Part shown: piece after piece, positions 24,724 to 32,336 of the stretch
How the letters are laid out: every line of letters starts with the position of its first letter
Numbering within the stretch: position 1 is the first letter of the stretch
From: Bacilli bacterium
Lineage (GTDB): Bacteria > Bacillota_I > Bacilli_A > RF39 > UBA660
Assembly (NCBI GenBank): GCA_900772095.1
Contig: CAAGQJ010000061.1
Coordinates: forward strand, 1-61,108
DNA length: 61,108 nt
Reading direction: 5' to 3'
The notes under the pieces: generated by a model
The model's database searches: none
Seen by the model: the letters and a program-made list of their open reading frames with translations, nothing else
What the model was told of the DNA's origin: nothing
Made by a program: the position numbers and the translations under genes

Positions 24724-25944
24724 TTAATTATGTCCAAGCCAACGCCTGGCACGTCTAAAGCCTTTATTTTCTGCCTCTTGTACCGTCATTACATAACATT
24801 CACCCAGCTTTTTATTTATAACGCATTTGTCATATTGCTGGTCAAACGGCAAATGATATATTTTCTCATTGGTTGAAAGGTTTATGTTACATTTTATCAT
24901 CGGGTACTTCTCTAAAGGTTGAACAATACATTGTATGTTTAGGTATTTAGCAAATTCTTTTGCTGTATCGCTATATGGCACTGTTGAAACAAACACAGGC
25001 TTTATAGCTTTTTTACATTCTGGATGCTTTATTTTGTACATTAAAGCCGTACCGCATAATTGGTTGATGTATTTCTCACGAATAACTTTGTTCTTCTTAT
25101 TCGACCAGCATTTACATTGCACTATGAGAACTTCTTTGTCATTGGTACAAATCAAATCTCTTCCTAAATCCTCTAAGCCTTTTTCTATGCCTACAAACTC
25201 AACCTTATATCCCTTAGTTTCGTACATATAGCCTATAAAACGCTCATACTCGGTGCCTATTTCCTGGTTTGATTTATGCCGGGTGCAGTATCTCTTAAGG
25301 GCAAGCTGATATTTTTCTGTACTCCGCAATCTCATATACTCATCAGGTGTTAGCCAGAATCCAGCAGAATCATTTTCTGCAAAGTTTGCATTTATATAGT
25401 CGTGGACTGGTGTTATCGCTTCTTCCTCAATATCTTCAAGCCACGGCAAAAGCTTTTTTAAATGCAGCAGCTCCCATTTATATGCGTGATTTTCTACAAT
25501 GAGTATTCTTTTTTCTCCTCTAATCTTCTTGACTTCATCAGCAGCCTTTACCGCTGGCCTGTCTTTATATCTAAGATTATTTTCAATTGCAAGGTCTTTG
25601 GCATTTTCATAATCTGCTATTATTGTAGCAAGCACTGGAAAATCTTTTATAGCTGCTGTTTTTGCAGCCGTGAGCAAATTCCGTTCTTCCTCTATATCTG
25701 CAATCTTCTTTTTGTTCTCTTCCTTTATCAGATTGGCTTCTCTGTTTGCTAAAAACAATATCTGTTCTTTTGCTCTTTTAGTTTCATCTTTTATTTTTCT
25801 AGCGTCCACGACCGCTTGATAATAACAGTCTTTCCCTTTGTTTATTAAATCTTGTTTTTTCTGGTGTCCTTCTCGCCATTGCTCTTTATCATTGTGCATA
25901 ATGATACAAGCAATAACCAATACTGCTATAATAAAATATGTCAT
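24724..25944 (-). CDS. Membrane-anchored Mrr-like restriction nuclease
   Basis: 406 residues. An N-terminal membrane span (MTYFIIAVLVIACIIM) is followed by ~100 residues of charged coiled coil, a middle domain, and at ~235-350 an Mrr_cat-type PD-(D/E)xK fold: GTEYERFIGYMYETKGYKV (entry helix with the acidic residue), LEDLGRDLICTN (Asp) and VLIVQCKCWS (Gln-x-Lys). These are the catalytic Asp, Gln and Lys of Mrr-like nucleases. It may cut modified or foreign DNA near the membrane. Convergent with the truncated DUF262 gene; together they look like a cargo defence pair on the plasmid prophage. Confidence 0.8.
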   Translation of the reverse strand: MTYFIIAVLVIACIIMHNDKEQWREGHQKKQDLINKGKDCYYQAVVDARKIKDETKRAKEQILFLANREANLIKEENKKKIADIEEERNLLTAAKTAAIKDFPVLATIIADYENAKDLAIENNLRYKDRPAVKAADEVKKIRGEKRILIVENHAYKWELLHLKKLLPWLEDIEEEAITPVHDYINANFAENDSAGFWLTPDEYMRLRSTEKYQLALKRYCTRHKSNQEIGTEYERFIGYMYETKGYKVEFVGIEKGLEDLGRDLICTNDKEVLIVQCKCWSNKKNKVIREKYINQLCGTALMYKIKHPECKKAIKPVFVSTVPYSDTAKEFAKYLNIQCIVQPLEKYPMIKCNINLSTNEKIYHLPFDQQYDKCVINKKLGECYVMTVQEAENKGFRRARRWLGHN

Positions 25945-25975
25945 ATCACATTTCCTTGTTCAATAATACCAATAC

Positions 25976-26002
25976 TAGCAACATTAGCATAACTAGCAAT
26001 TA
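25976..26002. repeat. Three 9-bp TAGC units (putative partition site)
   Basis: TAGCAACAT, TAGCATAAC and TAGCAATTA stand head to tail in exact 9-bp register. The same core and period occur at 48.5, 52.1-52.2 and 53.4 kb, next to or near the partition genes, so I read it as a satellite partition site. Confidence 0.65.
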
Positions 26003-26103
26003 ATTAACTTTAAATTATTTGTTGAAAATTCGCAATGATTGTTAAGAAAAACGCAATCATAATTCTGTTTTTTACAATCTTTAAGTTTTAGGGAAAATTT
26101 TCC

Positions 26104-26132
26104 TTGACTTTTTGAGTGCCTATAAGTATAAT
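26104..26132 (+). promoter_or_regulatory. Promoter of RHH-Rha module 1
   Basis: TTGACT, exactly 17 bp, TATAAT. The upstream text TTCCTTGACTTTT is shared with the promoter region of the second module at 54.9 kb. Confidence 0.85.
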
Positions 26133-26170
26133 GTGTATTGTTGGTACTCATAAAAGGAGGTGTTTGATTA

Positions 26171-26341
26171 ATGAGTCCTAAAATGGGTAGGCCAAAAGCT
26201 GAAAATCCTAAAGATGTAGACCTGAAAGTAAGAGTCGATAAACACACAAGTGAATTGCTCTGTCAATATGCCCAGGAGCATAATTTAACAAAAGCAGGTG
26301 CTATAAGACAAGGAATATTGCTTTTGCTACAACAAAAATAG
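26171..26341 (+). CDS. Ribbon-helix-helix regulator (module 1)
   Basis: 56 residues after AAAGGAGGTG. A basic arm (MGRPKAENPK) leads into a beta strand (DVDLKVRVD) and two helices (HTSELLCQYAQEHN, TKAGAIRQGILLLL), the CopG/Arc plan of a ribbon-helix-helix dimer. It lies upstream of a Rha antirepressor gene, and a same-length relative (56 residues) holds the same place at 54.7 kb. It probably represses its own promoter and the module. Its end overlaps the terminator of the antisense RNA. Confidence 0.8.
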   Translation: MSPKMGRPKAENPKDVDLKVRVDKHTSELLCQYAQEHNLTKAGAIRQGILLLLQQK

Positions 26342-26402
26342 TGGTTCATCGCCCCCGCCAAGAGATGATAAACCACCTACACAAAAACCGAAAGGCCTTG
26401 TT
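26332..26402 (-). ncRNA. Antisense RNA over Rha leader (module 1)
   Basis: Minus-strand extended -10 promoter TGCTATAAT (-10 at 26414-26409) with start near 26402; the terminator is GTGGTTTATC/GATGAACCAC with a T-rich tail at the RHH stop. The ~70-nt RNA lies antisense to the leader between the RHH and Rha genes. It contains CCTTTC (opposite 26390-26395), complementary to the Rha Shine-Dalgarno GAAAGG at 26434-26439. The 19-bp promoter/start block is the same as in module 2. This resembles C4-type antisense immunity RNAs of P1/P7 that silence antirepressors. No experiment supports it yet. Confidence 0.6.
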
Positions 26403-26449
26403 AAATCTATTATAGCAAACCTTTCGGCCTAATGAAAGGAAAACTTAAT

Positions 26450-27232
26450 ATGAATTTTAAATTAATTTGCAAAGATGATGTGTTCTATGCTGATAGCAGA
26501 CAGGTTGCAGAACTTATTGACAAGACTCATGCTCATTTATGCCGTGACATTGCTAGCTATGTAGAGGTTTTGGGCAAGAATCCAAATCTGGATTCTTCAA
26601 ATTTCTTTGTTGAATCCAGCTACAAACAGGCAGGAAATGGCAAAGAAGTCCGTTGTTACCTGCTGACCAAAAAGGGTTGCGACATGGTAGCAAACAAAAT
26701 GACCGGTGAGAAAGGCGTATTGTTCACGGCTACCTACATCGACAAATTCTATGAAATGGAACACCGCTTGAAGTCAGGCACCGCAAAGCCATTGGACGAA
26801 TCCAAGACCAAGCGGTTAGCAATCATGGAACGCAATGCAAAAGTCCGTGAAGCAGCACTCTGGGCAAAGCTGGCAGAGGGTTCAAGCGGTACATATCAGC
26901 AAGTTTGCAAGGCCTATGCTGCTAACACTTTGGCTGAAAAGGATGTTGTTACCCTGCCAAAAGCTGAGGAAAAGACCTACACCGCTACTGAGATTGGCAA
27001 TATGCTTAATGTGTCGGCTCATAAAATCGGCAGACTTGCTAATGTTCACAAGCTGAAAACAGCAGAATACGGCTCCTGGTATCACGACAAGGCCAAGCAC
27101 TCAAACAAAGAGGTTGAGTCGTTCCGGTACAATGCCAAGGCTATTGAGAAATTTCGTCAGATACTCCATTGTGTCAGCACTGACAGCGAAACAGCTGACC
27201 TTGTAGGCGATATTACATTAATCACAGAATAA
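26450..27232 (+). CDS. Rha-family antirepressor/regulator (module 1)
   Basis: 260 residues from ATG 26450 (GAAAGGA upstream). The first ~110 residues are a Rha domain: ADSRQVAELIDKTHAHLCRDI, YLLTKKGCDMVANKMTGEKG, YIDKFYEMEHRL. The C-terminal part is shared with the 53.7 kb paralogue: AKVREAALWAKLAEGSSGTYQQVCKAYAAN, a winged-helix-like YTATEIGNMLNVSAHKIGRLAN, and the tail LVGDITLITE. Rha proteins are phage regulators made early that interfere with host or phage repressors. A terminator follows. Confidence 0.85.
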   Translation: MNFKLICKDDVFYADSRQVAELIDKTHAHLCRDIASYVEVLGKNPNLDSSNFFVESSYKQAGNGKEVRCYLLTKKGCDMVANKMTGEKGVLFTATYIDKFYEMEHRLKSGTAKPLDESKTKRLAIMERNAKVREAALWAKLAEGSSGTYQQVCKAYAANTLAEKDVVTLPKAEEKTYTATEIGNMLNVSAHKIGRLANVHKLKTAEYGSWYHDKAKHSNKEVESFRYNAKAIEKFRQILHCVSTDSETADLVGDITLITE

Positions 27233-27238
27233 TTGTAC

Positions 27239-27272
27239 AGCCCCTACCTTGATTGGTGGGGGCTGTTTTTTT
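27239..27272. terminator. Terminator between Rha and 27.3 kb gene
   Basis: CAGCCCC, loop, GGGGGCTG then seven T. It ends the Rha transcript and probably the convergent virion-gene transcript. Confidence 0.85.
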
Positions 27273-27702
27273 AGTGTATGTGGGCCAATTCATACTTGAC
27301 CGACTTCAAAAGTTTGTTAATCAGTGGGCAATCTGGCATAATAGCTTTCATTTCCTCGTAGAAGCTCGCTGTTGCGGTTTCCCACTCTTTCCATACATTC
27401 ACTAGGGCACTTGCCTTTTCGTGCCTTACATGGCGTTCTAGTGGTCGAACAGGCATACAGATATGTTTGTCAGGCTCGATTGTGAGGTTTGCGGGCTGTA
27501 CTTCCTCGCCATATTCGCTCACAATGTACAAAAGTGTATTCTGATGTGCAATGCACTCTTGAATGTAGTGGGCTGAATGAGTCCTTGACTGCTTCTTACA
27601 GTCTAGCAGCATATATGTAGTGCTTAACTTGCTGTGTAGCATTATCCCCTCCAGCTGATGAGCAAGAATCCTTTGCCAAGCCTCTTTGATTTCTGCTTTC
27701 AT
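27271..27702 (-). CDS. Hypothetical protein, last gene of minor virion block
   Basis: 143 residues, helical, with several His and Glu in the second helix pair (HYIQECIAHQNTLLYIVSEYGEEV and HVRHEKASALVNVWKEWE), a spacing that recalls a ferritin-like four-helix bundle. That is an impression only. Last gene of the leftward 30.6-27.3 kb block of probable minor virion genes. Confidence 0.6.
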   Translation of the reverse strand: MKAEIKEAWQRILAHQLEGIMLHSKLSTTYMLLDCKKQSRTHSAHYIQECIAHQNTLLYIVSEYGEEVQPANLTIEPDKHICMPVRPLERHVRHEKASALVNVWKEWETATASFYEEMKAIMPDCPLINKLLKSVKYELAHIH

Positions 27703-27713
27703 GTTATCACCCC

Positions 27714-28112
27714 TTATGCAATCTTTGTCACGATAACATCAGCATTGTTCAAGATACCAGCTGCACCGATGTATTTTACATTCAGCTTTGCGGTTCTGCC
27801 TGCCGTGGTGCTCCCAACTGCTACAAGAGTAGAAAAAGCTATTGCCTGTGGTGCCCCTGCTGCGGTGGTGGCAACACTGGAAGCTCTGTTGACTGCTGTA
27901 TCATTGGCATACAGCTGGGCTCCAATTGTCCCTGCGGCGGTGCTACTGCCATAGGCGGTAAAGTCTACACGGTATATACCTGGTCTATTCAGTCTGATAG
28001 TTGCATTGTCACTGTCCAAGACTGCTGTTAAACCAGTCTGAATGTTGATATTTGCGAATGTAAGGTCTGTATTCGCTGTTACTGTTAATGTCTGGGAATT
28101 TGCTTCTAACAT
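27714..28112 (-). CDS. Beta-rich decoration/head-fibre-like protein
   Basis: 132 residues from ATG 28112 after AGGAGTG. Dominated by Thr, Ala, Asn and Val in alternating strands (IYRVDFTAYGSSTAAGTIGAQLYAND), like a TNF- or jelly-roll-type beta sandwich found in phage head fibres and decoration proteins. It follows a terminator and the split gene at 28.2-30.0 kb. Fold and role are inferred from composition and pattern. Confidence 0.65.
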   Translation of the reverse strand: MLEANSQTLTVTANTDLTFANINIQTGLTAVLDSDNATIRLNRPGIYRVDFTAYGSSTAAGTIGAQLYANDTAVNRASSVATTAAGAPQAIAFSTLVAVGSTTAGRTAKLNVKYIGAAGILNNADVIVTKIA

Positions 28113-28187
28113 GAAAATCACTCCTTTTTCGTGACGTCAGGAAAATGGTATAGGGTGTCGCATTTCACTACACCCCTACAATAGAAA

Positions 28188-28222
28188 AACAGGAACACCG
28201 CACTTTAGCAATGTTCCTGCCT
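28188..28222 (-). terminator. Terminator after split virion gene
   Basis: Minus strand: CAGGAACA and TGTTCCTG arms with a T-rich tail, 25-60 bp past the stop of the spliced gene. Confidence 0.75.
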
Positions 28223-28246
28223 TTAGTTTGGTGCGGATATGCACTC

Positions 28247-28551
28247 TTAGATGATAGTTGTACCAGCATTGTAGCTAGTAGCGTAAGGGCTAGACACAAT
28301 GTAAGCTGGTTGTGGAGTAGGCCTCAAAGCCCCGATAAGGGACTGAGTCTGTGCATGGTTGCCCAGAGTCAACTGAGCTGCCTGCAAGTCACTTCTCAGC
28401 TGTGCAATGGTGTTATCCTTTGCTGTAGCCTCCATCTGACACAAGCGGTCAAGAATCTTCTGGGTATTGGCCGTAGCATTGGTAGTGATGTCGCAAGTAT
28501 TCTTGCTCATCTCATAACGAACATTGTCAATATTGCGGTTAGTCTCGCAGC
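28247..28551 (-). CDS. Exon 2 of intron-split virion gene
   Basis: Frame opens CETNRNIDNVRYEMSKNTCDI and runs through TANTQKILDRLCQME to a Tyr-rich end. It has no good start of its own: the first Met is internal and lacks a ribosome-binding site. Joined to exon 1 it restores one 224-residue protein reading ...NAQQCCETNRNID..., the pattern seen in uninterrupted relatives in Firmicute phages, where a CC-x-TNRNID segment precedes a long helix. Predicted start of exon 2 is 28551. Confidence 0.8.
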
Positions 28552-29673
28552 CATTGTGTTATCGTATAAGCTCTTTATCTTATACATCTTATAGTTTCCT
28601 ATAAGTTCAGACTATATCTTCATCCTAAAAAATATAGGAGTCGGGCACTCGTGTCGAGATTATTGGTTTCCGTCCTCACTCGTTAGTCGTTGAGCCTTCT
28701 GCGGTACTGTTATCGGATTTCCCGCAGCTTGGTTGCTGATTGTCGTATTTACAAATATGTCCTAAAACTGGCTTTCCAGCTTTTATATTACGAATAATTT
28801 TTTCTGAGTATGTTCCTAAATAAATTGCCGCTGCTTTTACTGATGGGAATCTCTTATCGTCTATTAGTACAGCTTTCGAACAAGTTGTATGCTTGGTAAA
28901 ATTCTTAGCTTTTTCACCCTCGTAATAGCAAGGATTTCCCATTGTATCATAGCCTCTTTTTACCCATCTATATATGGAAATATCCCATATCCCTAACGCC
29001 TTAGCAGCACTTTTTACACCATCATATCGTTTACCGTTTATAATAACAGGTTTTGTTTTTGCTTTAGCAGTTTTTTTAGCCACATCAGGATTACGCATAG
29101 GATTATTTTGTTTCATGCGATTCCTTTGAATTTCTGACTTCATAGCATTATGTATTGAATATTGATAACGCTTTTCATCATTCCACCATGAAGTCGTACC
29201 TCCATGACCACCTTTGTCTATATTGCATATACACTGTCCTTTTGCCTTTAATTTTAGTATATATTCATATTCGAACTTAAATGCTTCTTCTTCAGTAAGA
29301 AATTCTTTTACAATCCTGCTATCAGTTGGATATTTTTTGATGTAATCATTAAATCTTTCATTATGTTTTCTGACTTTATATCGTCTATGTGTGCCTTTTC
29401 CAACATAGAATATTTCTTTATTTTCAGTATTAAACCATTCGTAAACATAAAACATATTACATTTGCCCCCTCAGTATATCGATATTTCTGTTAACTATAC
29501 ATTGCTAATTATACATCAATATAGCTATTTGAGCAAAAATGTAAACTTAGATTTTCCAGCAATTCACCCGATTGCCAGTGCATATTACTATGCACAAGTG
29601 CCTACTGCATTAAGATTTGTCAATTCAATCTTTGTGCAGAAATTCTTTAAGGCCTCAAAGAATTTCATCAAGC
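28552..29673 (-). mobile_element. Group I intron (1,122 bp) with homing endonuclease gene
   Basis: The minus strand shows group I core elements in order: a P-like CTGCGGGAAATCC, an R-like CTCAACGACTA and an S-like AAGATATAGTCTGAAC. A 10-bp inverted repeat (GAAATTCTTT/AAAGAATTTC) lies just inside the 5' end. The predicted 5' exon ends in T and the intron ends in G, as the family requires, and the join keeps the reading frame. The endonuclease frame overlaps the P/R core, as often found. Boundaries are predicted to the base but not tested. Confidence 0.85.
28676..29455 (-). CDS. GIY-YIG homing endonuclease (intron-encoded)
   Basis: 259 residues. The N-terminus carries the GIY-YIG-type nuclease: FYVYEWFNTENKEIFYVGKGTHRRY, in which YVYEW and FYVGKG stand for the GIY and YIG strands, with the catalytic Arg after it and Glu in EFLTEEEAFKFEYEYI. 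The C-terminal half has repeated DNA-binding units of NUMOD/IENR type (GVKSAAKALGIWDISIYRWV and SVKAAAIYLGTYSEKIIRNI). It would cut intronless alleles and spread the intron. Confidence 0.9.
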   Translation of the reverse strand: MFYVYEWFNTENKEIFYVGKGTHRRYKVRKHNERFNDYIKKYPTDSRIVKEFLTEEEAFKFEYEYILKLKAKGQCICNIDKGGHGGTTSWWNDEKRYQYSIHNAMKSEIQRNRMKQNNPMRNPDVAKKTAKAKTKPVIINGKRYDGVKSAAKALGIWDISIYRWVKRGYDTMGNPCYYEGEKAKNFTKHTTCSKAVLIDDKRFPSVKAAAIYLGTYSEKIIRNIKAGKPVLGHICKYDNQQPSCGKSDNSTAEGSTTNE

Positions 29674-30043
29674 ACTGCTGGGCATTAAAGCCAACCTGCG
29701 CAATAGCCTCACCGAGTCTCTGCCCCTGGCCAACAATGGTATTGGTAGCACCATTGATAAGGCGGGCATTTTCATAGCCGGTATCACACAATCCACGCTC
29801 TACACCTCTGATGTCGTTCTGCAACTGATTGAAGTTAAAGCCGTTGGTAATATCTGCCTGGGTAGCATAGTTAGCCATTGCTGCCTGTGCTCCTGCATTG
29901 CCCCAGCCGCCAAAGCCGTTGCCACCCCAGAAAAAAATCATAAGAAGAATAATCCACCAACCGCCGTTGCCCATACAATTGTTGTTATCTCCATCACGAT
30001 TAATCAGGCCTCCTAAGATGTTGCCAATCAAAGATTCGTCCAT
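29674..30043 (-). CDS. Exon 1 of intron-split virion gene
   Basis: Starts at ATG 30043 (AGGAG eight bases upstream): MDESLIGNILGGLINRDGDNNN, then a Gly/Trp-rich hydrophobic stretch (GWWIILLMIFFWGGNGFGGWG) and a helical part ending GFNAQQ. Unspliced, the frame runs on into the intron for ~20 codons and stops. With exon 2 the product is 224 residues. The hydrophobic patch suggests membrane contact; relatives occur in Firmicute phages with no proven role, perhaps as an internal or tail-tip protein. Confidence 0.8.
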
Positions 30044-30057
30044 TTCTATCACTCCTT

Positions 30058-30285
30058 TTATAAGATTTTATTTATTTCAGTGGCCACTGAATCAAAGTCA
30101 TTTATGCCAAATCTGCCTGCCATTGCTCTGGCCTTTGGCAGCATATCATGTATCATATGTCGCTTATCAGGCGACATATGTTGTATCATGGTCATAACCT
30201 GCTGTTTTGGGTCTTTGACATTATTTAGAAACTGCTGTAGGTTCCCCTGCTGGTTCATTTGTCTTTGCTTGAATATTGGATTCAT
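30058..30285 (-). CDS. Small helical protein in minor virion block
   Basis: 75 residues (NPIFKQRQMNQQGNLQQFLNNVKDPKQQVMTMIQHM), Gln/Met-rich and basic. It overlaps the upstream gene by 65 bp and precedes the split gene by 15 bp, so it is translated with them. Small Gln-rich proteins are often virion assembly factors, but no family is recognised. Confidence 0.65.
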   Translation of the reverse strand: MNPIFKQRQMNQQGNLQQFLNNVKDPKQQVMTMIQHMSPDKRHMIHDMLPKARAMAGRFGINDFDSVATEINKIL

Positions 30286-30586
30286 CAGCCCTCATTCCTT
30301 TCAATAGCTCTACTATGTCAGCCAGATTACTCTCCAAGCTCTGTACACGCTCCTCTACTGTCGGGGGCTGCTTCGGCATATTCTCCGGTGTCAGCTCTTG
30401 AAAAGTGTACGGCTGTATGCATTTCTGCCCATTTACAATGCTTGCTATATAAAATATAGGCTCATTCTTCATCATAAACATCATCTGTGAGCCGTCCATC
30501 GGCAGAAGTGCCCGCTGTACATCTTGATAGCTGTTCACCATGAGCCATTGCCCAGGTGCCTGCTGTTGCTGTGTATATCCGTACAT
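30221..30586 (-). CDS. Hypothetical protein in minor virion block
   Basis: 121 residues from ATG 30586 (AGAGGTGA upstream). Opens YGYTQQQQAPGQWLMVNSYQDVQRALLPMDGSQMMFM, a pattern common to a small protein family next to head-fibre genes in Firmicute phages. The second half is a coiled coil (VEERVQSLESNLADIVELLKGM) with a disordered tail. Probably oligomeric. First gene of the block. Confidence 0.7.
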   Translation of the reverse strand: MYGYTQQQQAPGQWLMVNSYQDVQRALLPMDGSQMMFMMKNEPIFYIASIVNGQKCIQPYTFQELTPENMPKQPPTVEERVQSLESNLADIVELLKGMRADESNIQAKTNEPAGEPTAVSK

Positions 30587-30670
30587 CTCTATCACCTCTA
30601 CCCTTATTATGCCACGATTCTTCGCCTGGCAAGGGTGTAGTAATGATGTAGTATCAGCACAAAAAAGGCA

Positions 30671-30700
30671 TAAAAAATGTCTTGCCGGTATCAGCAAGAC
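30671..30700 (-). terminator. Terminator after 40-residue gene
   Basis: Minus strand ATGTCTTGC, loop, GGCAAGACAT then six T, only a few bases after the TAA at 30708. It ends the leftward early transcript before the minor virion block. Confidence 0.85.
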
Positions 30701-30707
30701 ATTTAGT

Positions 30708-30830
30708 TTACTTTCTTTGACACAGCTCCCTCAGCCTTTTGATAACTTCCTGGGAGTTGATTTTCTTATTCTTGTAATCATTAAGAATCTTTGTGCGTTC
30801 ACTCGCCTGTTCTTTTGCTTTATCTTTCAT
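30708..30830 (-). CDS. Small charged 40-residue protein
   Basis: MKDKAKEQASERTKILNDYK..., Lys/Glu-rich single helix, with GGGAGGG before ATG 30830. It overlaps the upstream gene by 11 bp and is followed by a terminator. No family. Confidence 0.6.
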   Translation of the reverse strand: MKDKAKEQASERTKILNDYKNKKINSQEVIKRLRELCQRK

Positions 30831-31080
30831 ATGTCCCTCCCCTTTCTACAGCCTCTGAACCTACATAGTACAAGTTTCCATTAGAAGTATATCTAGGGCA
30901 GATTCCTACACTATACTCACCTATATATGATCCCCAAGCTTCGATAATTATGTACTGTATCTTAGTTTCCTCGTCAGTGTAAATTGTAATCTTTTTGTTA
31001 CCACCAATATTGGAAGCATATGCTGTTCCTAGCATACCAACTATAATGCCAATTAATGCACCGATAATTAAATTTTTCAT
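30820..31080 (-). CDS. Secreted/lipid-facing small protein, DUF6440-like
   Basis: 86 residues: hydrophobic N-terminus (MKNLIIGALIGIIVGMLGTAYA) reads as a signal peptide or anchor. The mature part (KITIYTDEETKIQYIIIEAWG, GICPRYTSNGNLYYV) resembles the small DUF6440-type beta domain seen in Firmicutes and their phages, whose function is unknown. Coupled to the upstream gene. Confidence 0.65.
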   Translation of the reverse strand: MKNLIIGALIGIIVGMLGTAYASNIGGNKKITIYTDEETKIQYIIIEAWGSYIGEYSVGICPRYTSNGNLYYVGSEAVERGGTYER

Positions 31081-31268
31081 GATTTTCGCCCCTTATTCCA
31101 AACACGATTCCATGCACAAGGCACCTCATAAAGCCCACAAGTCATATAGCCCTGTTCTGGTACAAAAAATCTTTTCCCCTTAAAGGGACAACTCTTACAA
31201 TCCTTTTGCTGGCAACAAAATCCAAATATCAAGTTCGCTGCTTTTATAGCTTCTTCATGTGTAATCAT
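31077..31268 (-). CDS. Cys-rich small protein
   Basis: 63 residues from ATG 31268 (GGAGGA upstream). Six Cys, including FCCQQKDCKSCPF, suggest a zinc- or iron-binding knuckle. Overlaps neighbours by 4 bp at each end. Similar Cys-rich genes occur at 31.3, 33.6 and 35.3 kb, apparently a family of small phage metal-binding proteins. Confidence 0.6.
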   Translation of the reverse strand: MITHEEAIKAANLIFGFCCQQKDCKSCPFKGKRFFVPEQGYMTCGLYEVPCAWNRVWNKGRKS

Positions 31269-31474
31269 GACTCCTCCTGCTCTAGCCACTGCTTAACACC
31301 TTCTTCACAAGTGCCTTTTGCTTTGCAAGCCTTGCCACGGCTAGTACCATGTATGCAATGTTGGCAGACAAAGTCAGCATTGGGTATTCCAACAACAGCA
31401 AATGCCAGTGACTCATTATTTAACAACTTAAACCATTCCGTAAGACTAGCGATAGCCTTTTCTCTATTTGTCAA
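31265..31474 (-). CDS. Cys-rich small protein
   Basis: 69 residues: MTNREKAIASLTEWFKLLNNESLAFAVVGI, then CQHCIHGTSRGKACKAKGTCEEGVKQWLEQ. Four Cys in a C-x2-C...C-x6-C pattern and the GVKQWL end are shared with the 35.3 kb protein (CLFCKW...CEDGIKAYLE). Probably a small zinc protein of unknown role in the early operon. Confidence 0.65.
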   Translation of the reverse strand: MTNREKAIASLTEWFKLLNNESLAFAVVGIPNADFVCQHCIHGTSRGKACKAKGTCEEGVKQWLEQEES

Positions 31475-31480
31475 TGATAC

Positions 31481-32059
31481 TCAAACCTCCTTTTCATCGC
31501 CCTTTAACATCAACAACTTTCTCGCCCTCAAATCAGTCAGTCCCATGAACAAATTGGCCAGGCATTGTATTCCTATAGCTAGCTCAATATGTATATCACC
31601 AATCAGTAGAATTGCTAGACCGCCTACTAAAGAAGCATACATTTCATAGCTCTTAGCCAAACTCTGCCATATCGTTAAATCCTGGCCCTTAATAGTATTA
31701 TTGATAGCATTTTGCATAACGCATACCCATAATGTTGTTGATATAGCGTTTGTCACAGCCATGCCGATGTATCTCATAGCAGCCATTTCCATGCCGGCAC
31801 AAGATACAACTACAAATAGCAAAATGTCTGTTACTATGATGAATGTAAAATGCTTATCATACCACCTCAAGAACCTCTCTTTTGTGATAGATGTATTTAC
31901 GACAGCTGCCAGACCAACTGCTAACATATTTGAAACTGCGAGTACATTTGGATTTACAAGTTGTATGAAATACACTTGAATTATTGGCGTTGTCATTGCC
32001 ATAGCAAAAGAGAAAATGATTGGGCCGACCAACAACCATCTTCTTTGCTTACTGTTCAT
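31481..32059 (-). CDS. Multi-span membrane protein
   Basis: 192 residues with about six hydrophobic spans (WLLVGPIIFSFAMAMTTPII, FTFIIVTDILLFVVVSCAG, MYASLVGGLAILLIGDIHI). The plan is like half of an MFS-type transporter but too short for one. In a prophage such a protein could alter host uptake or block superinfection; nothing proves it. Confidence 0.65.
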   Translation of the reverse strand: MNSKQRRWLLVGPIIFSFAMAMTTPIIQVYFIQLVNPNVLAVSNMLAVGLAAVVNTSITKERFLRWYDKHFTFIIVTDILLFVVVSCAGMEMAAMRYIGMAVTNAISTTLWVCVMQNAINNTIKGQDLTIWQSLAKSYEMYASLVGGLAILLIGDIHIELAIGIQCLANLFMGLTDLRARKLLMLKGDEKEV

Positions 32060-32336
32060 TTATTGCTACCAGCATCATTTTCTTAGTCAACTCTACAGCC
32101 TCCTCTTGTGTCCTGCAAACAATTTTAAGCCTATACCTTTTATAATCTGCATCAGAACCATGCCAATCAAATTTTAAAGACATGCGAGACTCAACATAAT
32201 TTATGCATGGGATAAAATATGCTTCGCCCTCTTGGGGTTTCCAAGGCCGTTTAATGCCTATTGCACCTATTAAGAGATGCTCGAGCACTTCACTCATACA
32301 CTTTTCCCAGAGTATTTCATCTTTTGAACGTTCCAT
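32049..32336 (-). CDS. Small protein, paralogue of next upstream gene
   Basis: 95 residues. GIKRPWKPQEGEAYFIPCINYVESR and RTQEEAVELTKKMM match the neighbour's IKLPWKPDNGEIYYVPD and KTAEEAITVADEII, so the two arose by duplication. The WKP-x2-GE-x-Y-(F/Y)-(I/V)-P motif recurs in small Firmicute phage proteins of unknown function. Confidence 0.65.
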   Translation of the reverse strand: MERSKDEILWEKCMSEVLEHLLIGAIGIKRPWKPQEGEAYFIPCINYVESRMSLKFDWHGSDADYKRYRLKIVCRTQEEAVELTKKMMLVAINEQ

